This document shows positions 25,215-33,352 of a stretch of 64,000 nt of DNA, piece after piece. Each line of letters begins with the position of its first letter. Within the stretch, counting starts at the first letter, position 1. The notes below the pieces were generated by a model that did no database searches, was not told where the DNA came from, and was given only the letters and a program-made list of their open reading frames with translations. Origin of the DNA: Haloferax mediterranei ATCC 33500 (GTDB taxonomy: Archaea; Halobacteriota; Halobacteria; Halobacteriales; Haloferacaceae); the NCBI RefSeq assembly GCF_000306765.2, contig NC_017943.1, positions 186,001 to 250,000 of the forward strand, written 5' to 3'. Made by a program: the position numbers and the translations under genes.

Positions 25215-27265
25215 TGGTCGCCTCCGGTGGTAATAGTGATGTGTCCGTACTCGTCGACCGTCGCGGTCTGGTCGGAGTGGAAGACGAGCGAGGTGGTCGG
25301 TTCAGTGACGACGGTGGGTCCGGCGAGTTCGTCGCCCGGTGCCAGGTCACTGCGTTGGTACACGTCGAAGTCAACGAATTCGTTCTCGGCGAAACAGTAC
25401 GCGCTGCGGCTGCCGACAGGTTCGAGTTCGCCCTCCGTCCGTGGGTCCTCGGGGTCGAGGCTCGGCTTGTCGTTTTCGCCCACCGCACGGACGCGGAGGT
25501 GGACAGCCTGTACAGGGTCGTCCATGGTGTGGCCGTATCGAGTCTCGTGTTGCGCTTCGAACCGTTCGGCGAGTTCGGCGATAGATTCGACGCCGTCCGC
25601 GTTCACTTCGACCGTGTGTTCCTGACCGAAGTACCGCATCTCGACCGCGCGCTCGATTTCCTGTCTGGATTCTTCGATGCCTTCGCTTTCGAGCGTTTCA
25701 CGACCCTCGTCTTCCAGTTCGGAAAACTCGGATTCGAGGGTTTCGAGGTCGATATCGTCGAGGACGGCGATATGCGTCTGCGAGAAGTCGTAGACGACAT
25801 CGGCCATCAGCATTCCCCACGCGGAGAAGACCGAGGGGGCCTGCGGGACGAGCACTTCGTTGACGCCGATTTCACGCGCGAGAAGCGGGACGAACATCGG
25901 TCCGGCACCGCCGTAGGCGACCATCGAGAAGTCCCGCGGGTCGAGTCCCTTTTCGACCGTGATTTCGCGAATCGCCCCGACGGTGTTTGCAAGCGCAACG
26001 TCGAAAACGCCCTTACTCGCTTCGTGGACCGACATCCCGAGCGGGTCCGCCAACTTCGATTCGATACCGTCGAGTGCTGCGGCTTCCGCCGTCTCCATCT
26101 CGCCGCCGAGGAAGTCGTTCGGGTCGAGGAAGCCGAGGGCGAGTGCGGCATCGGTGACGGTCGGTTCGGTTCCGCCGTTGTCGTAACAGATGGGACCGGG
26201 GTCAGCGCCGGCACTTTGCGGCCCGACTTTGAGGAGTTCACCATCGAGCCACGCGATAGAGCCGCCGCCGGCACCGATTGTCCGGATGTCGTAGACTGGA
26301 ATCATCATCGGTTGATGTTCGAGCGACGAATCGTACTTCACCACGGGAGAGCCGTCCTCGATGACTGCGGCGTCGAGGCTCGTCCCACCCATATCCACGG
26401 TAATCAGGTTCTCTCTACCGGTTACGTTGCCCACGTGGGACGCGCCAATAAGTCCCCCCGCGGGACCGGAAAGAATCGTGTGTACTGGTGCGGTTTTCGC
26501 GCTTTCTGCGGTAAGCGTGCCACCACCAGAGCGAGTGATGAAAAACGACCCGTCGAAGCCGCTCTGTCCGAGGTTCGAATCGAGCGTATCGACGTAGTTC
26601 TCGAAAATCGGTTTGATGTAGCCGTCGAGAACGGCCGTGCTCGTCCGCTCGTATTCGCGGTATTCGCCGCTGATGTCGCTTGAGACGGAGACACTGACCT
26701 CGGGCCGGGTTTCGCGGACGATTTGCGCTGCGGCCTGTTCGTGTTGGTCGTTCTGGTACGAGTGGAGGAAACAGATTGCGATGGACTCGACCCCCTGTTC
26801 GTCGACGAGGTACGCCGCGGCATCGCGAACAGCGTCAGTATCGAGTTCTTCGACGACCGCCCCGCTGGCATTCAACCGGCCGGGAACACCAACCCGTCGC
26901 CGACGGGGGACGAGGGACGCGGGTTTCTGATAGTTGATGTCGTACATCGCGTCGCGTTCGAGGTTCGTTCGGCCGATTTCGTACACGTCCTCGAACCCCT
27001 CGTTCGTGATGATACCGGTCTTTGCGCCGTCTCGTTCGAGGACCGCGTTGAGTCCGAGCGTGGTCCCGTGGACGAAGGCTTCGGTCTCTTCGAGCGAAGC
27101 GCCGACTTTCCCGACTGAGTTGAGCACTCCTTTCGATGGTTGTTGGGATGTCGTCGCCGCCTTCTCGAGGTCGATACTCCGAGTCTCGCGGTCGAACGTA
27201 ATCGCATCGACGAAGGTACCACCGATGTCGACTGCGAGCCGTTGCGTCTTGCTATCTCTACTCAC
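25211..27265 (-). CDS. hyuA: Hydantoinase A/oxoprolinase family protein (first copy)
   Basis: Started at GTG 27265, which gives VSRDSKTQRLAVDIGGTF, the normal beginning of the family; the frame is open to 27337 but that extension is hydrophobic and poorly supported. At 684 residues it has the ASKHA-type ATPase fold: phosphate-1 motif VDIGGTFVDAI near residue 12, second phosphate motif ITVDMGGTSLDAAV at about 285, adenosine loop region GGAGPMF at about 450. It phosphorylates or activates the amide ring for the coupled HyuB. It is transcribed away from the dpp operon across a 177-base shared promoter region. Confidence 0.88.
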   Translation of the reverse strand: MSRDSKTQRLAVDIGGTFVDAITFDRETRSIDLEKAATTSQQPSKGVLNSVGKVGASLEETEAFVHGTTLGLNAVLERDGAKTGIITNEGFEDVYEIGRTNLERDAMYDINYQKPASLVPRRRRVGVPGRLNASGAVVEELDTDAVRDAAAYLVDEQGVESIAICFLHSYQNDQHEQAAAQIVRETRPEVSVSVSSDISGEYREYERTSTAVLDGYIKPIFENYVDTLDSNLGQSGFDGSFFITRSGGGTLTAESAKTAPVHTILSGPAGGLIGASHVGNVTGRENLITVDMGGTSLDAAVIEDGSPVVKYDSSLEHQPMMIPVYDIRTIGAGGGSIAWLDGELLKVGPQSAGADPGPICYDNGGTEPTVTDAALALGFLDPNDFLGGEMETAEAAALDGIESKLADPLGMSVHEASKGVFDVALANTVGAIREITVEKGLDPRDFSMVAYGGAGPMFVPLLAREIGVNEVLVPQAPSVFSAWGMLMADVVYDFSQTHIAVLDDIDLETLESEFSELEDEGRETLESEGIEESRQEIERAVEMRYFGQEHTVEVNADGVESIAELAERFEAQHETRYGHTMDDPVQAVHLRVRAVGENDKPSLDPEDPRTEGELEPVGSRSAYCFAENEFVDFDVYQRSDLAPGDELAGPTVVTEPTTSLVFHSDQTATVDEYGHITITTGGDQ

Positions 27266-27310
27266 GAAAGAGACGTTTCGTCGGATCAGTAAAATACTTT
27301 TCGCAGGTTT

Positions 27311-27323
27311 GAACAATATGTTC
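27311..27323. promoter_or_regulatory. Palindrome in the hyuA-dppA divergent promoter region
   Basis: GAACA-ATA-TGTTC is a perfect 5-bp-arm palindrome located 46 bases upstream of the hyuA start and 89 bases from the dppA TATA box. It is a candidate operator for co-regulating both directions, for instance by the Lrp-type protein encoded at the far end of the island. No second copy was found in the island. Confidence 0.35.
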
Positions 27324-27411
27324 GTTATATCGTACAAATCGGGCTAGGATAGACATTATAGTGAACGATTAGAAGAGTAGTTGCCTCCGCATCGTTTGAA
27401 TTATAGAAAAA

Positions 27412-27421
27412 TTTAAGTATA
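27412..27421 (+). promoter_or_regulatory. TATA box of the dpp operon
   Basis: TTTAAGTATA is centred 26-27 bases before ATG 27443, the spacing for leaderless transcription. It decides the start of the substrate-binding protein in favour of 27443 over the in-frame ATG at 27428. Confidence 0.6.
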
Positions 27422-27442
27422 TGTGGAATGCTGCTAGGTATC

Positions 27443-29137
27443 ATGTCGGAGAGTAACAAGAGCCACATGTGCCGCCGCACACTGCTAAAATACAGTGCAT
27501 TAGCGAGTACAGGGACGCTCCTTGCCGGTTGTACCGGAAATCAAGAACCGGCAACGACGACCCACGGTTCGGATACGACTGCGGGCCAAACTGACAATAA
27601 GTCCGGAAGTAGTGACGAATCGTCGACTGATGGCGAGTTTACCTACGTTACCACGATTACCCCGAGTTCACTCGACCCGATGAAGGGGTCGGATAACTTG
27701 GAGACAATCCTGCTCCACAACGTCTACGACCCACTTCTCTACTACACGAACGAGACGCCGCCACAAATCCAGACGTGGCTTGCGTCCAACTGGTCGGTCG
27801 ACGACGACAACAAGACGTACACTTTCGAACTCCGCGACGACGCGACGTTCCACAACGGTGACCCCGTGACCGCTTCCGACGTGAAGTATTCGGTCCGGCG
27901 GATGATGGACATGCAGCAGGGCGTCTCGTGGATGTGGTCGGGTATCCTCTCACCGGAAAACGTCGAAATCGTCGACGAGAAGACGGTGAAGATGACCACG
28001 AACGAAATCTTCGCACCGTTCCCGTTTACGCTCCCATTCCTCTACATCCTGAACAAATCACAGGTCGAAGCGAACACGAAAAGCGACGGACAGTTCGGCG
28101 CAAACGGAGACTACGGGACAGAATGGCTCGAAGACAACGACGCCGGAAGCGGGGCCTACAAGCTAGCCAAGCGCGACCGGAAGCAGCAGGTCGTTATCGA
28201 ACGGAACGAGGATTGGTGGGGGACCTTCCCCGACAACGGCTATGAGAGTGTGACGGCCGATATGGTTCAGGAGACGGCCACCGTCGCCGGGAAGGTCAAA
28301 CAGGGTGCGGAGATGTCCGACCAGTGGCTCCCCCTCGACACGTACACCGAACTGGCTCAAACCGACGGCGTGAAAGTGAGTGCGAAGGCGACGTTCACTC
28401 CCTTCTACATCTACATGCACACCCAGCGCGAACCGCTGAACGACGTGCACGTCCGAAAGGCGATTTCGTACGCCTTCGACTACGAAACTGCGCTCAACGA
28501 CGTGATGTTCGGTGATTCCGAACACCTGAAGGGACCGCTTCCGGGGGCGATGTGGAGCCACACGGAGGACCTCGAAACGTACGAAACCGACCTCGAAAAA
28601 GCGAAAGCTGAACTGGAGAAGTCCGAGTACTCCGCCAGCGATATCGACCTCACGTACACGTACGTCACCGGACTGACTACCGAGAAAAACATGGGACTGC
28701 TCCTCCAGTCGAACCTCCAAAAGCTCGGCGCGAGCGTGAGCATCGAGAAAGCACCCTGGTCGAAAATCACCGAGATGGTGACCAGCAAAGAGTCCACGCC
28801 CGACATGCTGGCAATTTACCTCTCGTTTAGCTACGCTGACCCGGACACGTTCCTCTACCCCGCGTGGCACAGTGATTCCCACGGGTCGTGGACCAGCGCC
28901 TCGTGGTACCAAAACGACCGCGTGGACGAACTCCTGACGAAGGCTCGGCGAACCGTCTCGAAGGAAAATCGGATTCCGCTCTACGAGGAGGCACAGCGAG
29001 TCATTGCCGACGAAGCACCCGCACTTTTCGTGATGAATCAGGCGACGAGAAACGCGCTCGCCGGGTCCGTAAAGGGGTTCGAAGACAACGGAATCACCGG
29101 CTACCGCCAGACCTTCCACTGGCTCCACGAGGGCTGA
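27443..29137 (+). CDS. ABC transporter substrate-binding lipoprotein, Dpp/Opp (family 5)
   Basis: A 564-residue solute-binding protein. The N-terminus CRRTLLKYSALASTGTLLAGC is a Tat-type lipoprotein signal with lipobox Cys. After a Thr/Ser-rich spacer, the family-5 fold starts with ITPSSLDPMKGSDNLE and includes the family signature region SNWSVDDDNKTYTFELRDDATFHNGDPVTASDVKYS (cited by position: about residues 118-152). It binds peptides or peptide-like compounds outside the cell and hands them to the permeases encoded next. First gene of a seven- or eight-gene operon that ends with hyuA2-hyuB2-cupin. Confidence 0.9.
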   Translation: MSESNKSHMCRRTLLKYSALASTGTLLAGCTGNQEPATTTHGSDTTAGQTDNKSGSSDESSTDGEFTYVTTITPSSLDPMKGSDNLETILLHNVYDPLLYYTNETPPQIQTWLASNWSVDDDNKTYTFELRDDATFHNGDPVTASDVKYSVRRMMDMQQGVSWMWSGILSPENVEIVDEKTVKMTTNEIFAPFPFTLPFLYILNKSQVEANTKSDGQFGANGDYGTEWLEDNDAGSGAYKLAKRDRKQQVVIERNEDWWGTFPDNGYESVTADMVQETATVAGKVKQGAEMSDQWLPLDTYTELAQTDGVKVSAKATFTPFYIYMHTQREPLNDVHVRKAISYAFDYETALNDVMFGDSEHLKGPLPGAMWSHTEDLETYETDLEKAKAELEKSEYSASDIDLTYTYVTGLTTEKNMGLLLQSNLQKLGASVSIEKAPWSKITEMVTSKESTPDMLAIYLSFSYADPDTFLYPAWHSDSHGSWTSASWYQNDRVDELLTKARRTVSKENRIPLYEEAQRVIADEAPALFVMNQATRNALAGSVKGFEDNGITGYRQTFHWLHEG

Positions 29138-29146
29138 GGCGCGACA

Positions 29147-30166
29147 ATGGGCTACAAGGAGTACCTGATAAAACGGGGGCTGTCGACAGTTCCGATGTTC
29201 GTCGCCCTCTCGATGCTCATCTTTACGCTGGCGAGAGTCATCCCCGGGCGACCCGCGAGACTGGCGCTCGGGCCTCGGGCGAGCGACGAAGCCGTCCAGC
29301 AACTCCGCGAGCAGATGGGCCTGAACGACCCGCTCTGGATACAGTACATCGATTATCTGAGTGGGCTGGTGCAAGGCGACCTCGGCCAGTCGCTCATCTC
29401 GAATCGGAACGTCGCGGCGGACCTCGTGGAGTTCTTCCCCGCGACGTTCGAGTTGACGACGCTCGGGATGCTCATCGCGGTTCTCGTTGGGGTTCCACTC
29501 GGCGTGGTTGCCGGGATGAACAAGGACGGTTGGCAGGACAACCTGAGCCGAGTATTTTCGTTCTTCAACGTCTCGCTTCCACCGTTCTGGGCAGGCATTC
29601 TGCTCCAGTTGGTCTTCGCCTTCTGGTTAGGGTGGCTTCCGGCGACGAGTCGGCTGGGCGATGTGAGTCCGTTGCCCATCGAGGTGACGGGACTCCTGCT
29701 CGTCGATAGCGCGCTCGCGTTCAACGTCGATGCGTTCACGAGCGCGGCAGCGCACCTGCTCCTCCCCGCGATTACGCTCAGCCTCGCGCCGATGGCGGAC
29801 ATCGCCCGCATGACGCGGTCGAGTTTCATCGAGGAGTACGACAAGGATTACGTCGAAGGGTTGGAGACGCACGGAATCCCGAACAAGCTAATCGCGTACA
29901 AGTACGTGCTGCGGAAGTCGTTCGCGTCGACGCTGACGATTATCGGACTCGACTACGGGTTCTTGCTCGGGTCGGCGTTCGTCGTCGAAATCGTCTTTTC
30001 GTGGCCGGGGATGGCGTCCTACGGCGTCACGGCCATCCTGCAAAAAGACATCAACGCGATGGTCGGTGTGACTCTCGTTATCGGCGGTGCGTTCCTGTTC
30101 GTGAACTTCGTCGTGGACGTTCTCTACGGATTCTTCGACCCGCGCGTCTGGCACGAGGGAAACTAA
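29147..30166 (+). CDS. ABC transporter permease, DppB/OppB type
   Basis: A 339-residue inner-membrane permease with six predicted helices. The first helix VPMFVALSMLIFTLARVIPG and the segment RASDEAVQQLREQMGLNDPLW are typical of the B-type permease of the peptide/nickel importer class. The EAA-like coupling loop is YVEGLETHGIPNKLIAYKYVLRKS. It follows the binding protein by 9 bases and pairs with the C-type permease that starts 1 base after its stop. Confidence 0.9.
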   Translation: MGYKEYLIKRGLSTVPMFVALSMLIFTLARVIPGRPARLALGPRASDEAVQQLREQMGLNDPLWIQYIDYLSGLVQGDLGQSLISNRNVAADLVEFFPATFELTTLGMLIAVLVGVPLGVVAGMNKDGWQDNLSRVFSFFNVSLPPFWAGILLQLVFAFWLGWLPATSRLGDVSPLPIEVTGLLLVDSALAFNVDAFTSAAAHLLLPAITLSLAPMADIARMTRSSFIEEYDKDYVEGLETHGIPNKLIAYKYVLRKSFASTLTIIGLDYGFLLGSAFVVEIVFSWPGMASYGVTAILQKDINAMVGVTLVIGGAFLFVNFVVDVLYGFFDPRVWHEGN

Positions 30167-30167
30167 C

Positions 30168-31070
30168 ATGACAGAGACAGAAACCGGACTCGGAGAACGA
30201 TTGTCGAACCGATTCGAAGACTTCGGCCGGTTGCGCTACCGGTTCCGGCAGAATCCGATGTCGCTCGTGGGATTGGGGATTATCCTCGGACTCATCTTCC
30301 TCGCCATCCTCGCCCCGTGGGTCGCGCCGTACCCGAACGACGCCGCCTATCAGGGTGAGGCCGCGGTACACTTCGACCAGCGATTCGAGTCGCCGAGTCT
30401 CTCCCATCCGTTCGGGACCGACCAGGCGGGCCGTGACATCTTCAGTCGCGTGCTCTTCGGGACGCGACTGTCCTTGCAAATCGGTCTCGTCGTCCTCGCA
30501 GTAGCGGTTTCGATTGGCGTCACCGTGGGACTCGTTGGAGGCTACGTGGGCGGGGCCGTCGGGATGTTCCTGATGCGCGTGACGGACGTGTTCCTCTCGG
30601 TCCCACCGTTGGTGCTCGCACTCGGGGTGAGCGTCGCGTTAGAGCCGAGTTTGACGAACTCGATGCTCGCCATCGCTGCCGTGTGGTGGCCCTGGTATGC
30701 CCGCCTCACCTATGGTGAAGTCCTATCGGTGAAAAAAGAGACGTTCGTCGAGGCGAGTCGCGGTATCGGCGCGTCGACGCCGCGAACCATCTTCCGCGAG
30801 ATTCTCCCGAACGTGCTGGCACCGATTACGGTCAAGATTAGCCTCGACATGGGATACGCCATCCTCGTCGCGTCGGCACTGGGATTCCTCGGTCTCGGCG
30901 CGCAACCACCCACGCCCGAGTGGGGGACGATGGTCAGTCAGGGACGAAACTACCTACCTGCGCAGTGGTGGTTCTCGACGTTCCCAGGACTGGCGATTTT
31001 CCTGACGGTTCTCGGGTTCAACTTCCTCGGTGACGGGCTTCGAGACATGTTCGACGTGGAGGTGCAGTGA
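30168..31070 (+). CDS. ABC transporter permease, DppC/OppC type
   Basis: A 300-residue permease. The N-terminal RYRFRQNPMSLVGLGIILGL and the SHPFGTDQAGRDIFSRVLFGTR signature are diagnostic of C-type permeases. The EAA loop reads FVEASRGIGASTPRTIFREILPN, which contacts the ATPases, followed by LGFLGLGAQPPTPEWG. It completes the heterodimeric channel with the preceding gene. Its TGA overlaps the start of the first ATPase gene. Confidence 0.9.
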   Translation: MTETETGLGERLSNRFEDFGRLRYRFRQNPMSLVGLGIILGLIFLAILAPWVAPYPNDAAYQGEAAVHFDQRFESPSLSHPFGTDQAGRDIFSRVLFGTRLSLQIGLVVLAVAVSIGVTVGLVGGYVGGAVGMFLMRVTDVFLSVPPLVLALGVSVALEPSLTNSMLAIAAVWWPWYARLTYGEVLSVKKETFVEASRGIGASTPRTIFREILPNVLAPITVKISLDMGYAILVASALGFLGLGAQPPTPEWGTMVSQGRNYLPAQWWFSTFPGLAIFLTVLGFNFLGDGLRDMFDVEVQ

Positions 31071-32221
31071 TGACGAACCCGCTGCTCGAAGTCTCCGACC
31101 TCTCGGTCGAGTTCGAGAGCTACGAGGGAACCCACCGCGTCCTCAACGATGTCGACCTCACCATCGAGGAGGGAGAGACGGTCGCCCTCGTCGGCGAGAC
31201 TGGGTGTGGAAAAAGCGTGACGGCGAAGTCTATCATGGGAACGCTCCCGCGGCCCCCCGGCAAGATAACAAGTGGGAACATTCGGTACCGCGGCACCGAC
31301 CTCCTCGCAAATCGCGCCGAGCACGACCGAGTCAAAGGCGAGGAGATGAGCATGATATTCCAGGACCCGATGACGTATCTTTCGCCGGTCTACACCGTCG
31401 GGTCGATGATGGCCGACGTCGCCACCTACAGCGGCAACGCCGACGTGAGCTGGTTCGACGTGCTGAAGAACCTTCTCGGCCGCCGCGAGGAGCGCGAGTC
31501 GATACGAGAGCGGTCGATAGAACTCCTCGAACGGATGCACCTTCCCGACCCGGAAGGGGCGCTGGACAAATATCCCGTCCAACTCTCCGGCGGGATGCGC
31601 CAGCGCGTCATCATCGCGATGGCGCTCATCAACGAACCGACGTTCCTGCTCGCCGACGAGCCAACGACCGCGCTCGACGTGACCGTCCAGAACCAGATTC
31701 TGGACTTGCTCCGCGAGCACGTGACAGACCGGAATCTGTCGATGCTGTACATCACGCACAACCTCGGCGTCGCACGCGAGATTGCGGACAAAATCTGCAT
31801 CATGTACGCGGGCGAAATCGTCGAGGTCGGGTCGACCGACGAAATCTTCGATGCCCCGCTGCATCCGTACACGCGAGGACTGCTGGACAGTATTCCGAAG
31901 CTCACCGGCTTCGAAGGAGACGGCATCGACGGCCAGATTCCGGACTATACGAACCCACCGCGAGGGTGTCGGTTCCACCCGCGCTGTCCGGCCGCGATAG
32001 CGGGAACATGCGATTCCGAACCCGTCGAAGCCCACGCAGTCGGCGAGTCGCGGAGCGTCGGCTGTCACCTCTACGAGGATGGGATGTCCATGGACGACGC
32101 CATGGCGGTGGCGACAAGCGACGCGACCTACTGGTCCGAAGAACGGCCGCCGTCAGCCAAGGCTGGAGTCGGTAGTGCGAGTAGTGGAACTGGCACGCGC
32201 GAAACAGGAGGTGACCAATGA
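31070..32221 (+). CDS. ABC transporter ATP-binding protein, DppD/OppD type
   Basis: Started at ATG 31070, which overlaps the permease stop (TGATG); the frame also has a GTG at 31067. The 383-residue ATPase has Walker A GETGCGKS (about 45), the Q-loop IFQDPMTYLSP (about 100), ABC signature LSGGMRQR (about 175), Walker B LLADEPTTAL (about 196) and switch His. The C-terminal oligopeptide-transporter extension has a four-cysteine pattern (RGCRFHPRCPA, TCDSE, GCHLY), the iron-sulfur or zinc site known in this subfamily. It forms the motor with the next gene, which overlaps by four bases. Confidence 0.9.
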   Translation: MTNPLLEVSDLSVEFESYEGTHRVLNDVDLTIEEGETVALVGETGCGKSVTAKSIMGTLPRPPGKITSGNIRYRGTDLLANRAEHDRVKGEEMSMIFQDPMTYLSPVYTVGSMMADVATYSGNADVSWFDVLKNLLGRREERESIRERSIELLERMHLPDPEGALDKYPVQLSGGMRQRVIIAMALINEPTFLLADEPTTALDVTVQNQILDLLREHVTDRNLSMLYITHNLGVAREIADKICIMYAGEIVEVGSTDEIFDAPLHPYTRGLLDSIPKLTGFEGDGIDGQIPDYTNPPRGCRFHPRCPAAIAGTCDSEPVEAHAVGESRSVGCHLYEDGMSMDDAMAVATSDATYWSEERPPSAKAGVGSASSGTGTRETGGDQ

Positions 32222-33327
32222 GCCAAGAATCACAGACGGGTGCGGACAGAGTAACGAACCACGCTAGCGAGTCGACCCGGAGTCCGCTCGTCTCGATTCA
32301 GAATCTCAAGAAATACTACCCCGTCAGTTCGGGACTGCTCCGACGGTCCGCATCCTCGGTCAAAGCCGTCGACGGCGTTTCCTTCGACATCTACCCCGGC
32401 GAGACGTTCGCCATCGTCGGCGAATCCGGCTGTGGCAAGACCACGCTCGGAAAAACCGTCGCCCGGCTCTACGAGAGCACGGGCGGGACGATTTCCTTCG
32501 ACGGGCGAGATATCACGGCGCTCAGCGGGAAGTCGCTTCGCAAACTCCGGCGCGATATTCAGGTCGTCTATCAGGACCCGTCTTCGTCGCTGAATCCCCG
32601 TCGACGCATCGGGGCGATTGTCAAAGAGCCATTAGTCGTCCACAGTATCGGGACGAAAGCCGAGCGTGACGACCGCGTCGCCGAACTCCTGCGGCGGGTC
32701 GACCTGCCGGTCGAATTCCGGAATCGGTACCCGAACGAACTGTCCGGCGGGCAGAAACAGCGGGTTGCAATCGCCCGCGCGCTCGCGGTCGAACCGAAGT
32801 TCGTCGTCCTCGACGAACCGACGAGCGCACTCGACGTGAGCGTGCAGGCCAAGGTCATCTCGCTTCTCGACGAGTTACAGGACGAACTGGGACTGACGTA
32901 CCTGATTATCAGCCACGACCTGAGCCTCGTCAAGAACATCGCCGACAGAATCGGCGTGATGTACCTCGGCAATTTCATGGAAGTCGCCGACAGCGACCGC
33001 CTCTTCGAAAATCCGGTGAACCCCTACACCGAGCAGTTGCTTTCTGCGATTCCAGTCGTCGAAGCGGCCGAGCGCGCGATGAAGCCCACGCAAGTGGATA
33101 TCGAGGGCGAGACGCCGGACCCGATGAACCCGCCGAGCGGGTGCCCGTTCAACCCGCGTTGCCACCGGTCGTTCGAGGCGTGCGATGCGGTCGAACCGGT
33201 GTTAGTCGAAGTCGAAGACGGCCACCAGACCCGGTGTCTCCACAGTCCGGGCGAGAAGCGAGCGGACGTACTCGACCAGTTACCGGAGGGCGTCTCGTTA
33301 GCCGACCGGTCGGTGGACGGAGAATAG
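32218..33327 (+). CDS. ABC transporter ATP-binding protein, DppF/OppF type
   Basis: A 369-residue ATPase beginning in the stop of the D-type ATPase (ATGA). It has Walker A GESGCGKTT, Q-loop VYQDPSSSLNPR, signature LSGGQKQR, Walker B VLDEPTSALDVS and switch His ISHDLSLV. The C-terminal extension has cysteines in SGCPFNPRCHRSFEACD and TRCLHSPG. Together with the D-type protein it drives uptake by hydrolysing ATP. A short gap of 25 bases leads to the second hyuA. Confidence 0.9.
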   Translation: MSQESQTGADRVTNHASESTRSPLVSIQNLKKYYPVSSGLLRRSASSVKAVDGVSFDIYPGETFAIVGESGCGKTTLGKTVARLYESTGGTISFDGRDITALSGKSLRKLRRDIQVVYQDPSSSLNPRRRIGAIVKEPLVVHSIGTKAERDDRVAELLRRVDLPVEFRNRYPNELSGGQKQRVAIARALAVEPKFVVLDEPTSALDVSVQAKVISLLDELQDELGLTYLIISHDLSLVKNIADRIGVMYLGNFMEVADSDRLFENPVNPYTEQLLSAIPVVEAAERAMKPTQVDIEGETPDPMNPPSGCPFNPRCHRSFEACDAVEPVLVEVEDGHQTRCLHSPGEKRADVLDQLPEGVSLADRSVDGE

Positions 33328-33352
33328 AGTACAGACACCACACTATCACACC

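Noticed and set aside
23623..27118. Several long plus-strand frames (for example 25205-26683 of 492 codons and 23664-24263)
   Set aside because: They lie antisense to the hyuA1/hyuB1 genes and owe their length to GC-rich codon bias; the proteins are Arg/Val-rich without any family pattern.
28163..32068. Long antisense frames across the dpp operon (28163-29374 and 30950-32068)
   Set aside because: They mirror conserved transporter genes with complete motifs on the plus strand; no start signal or homology of their own.
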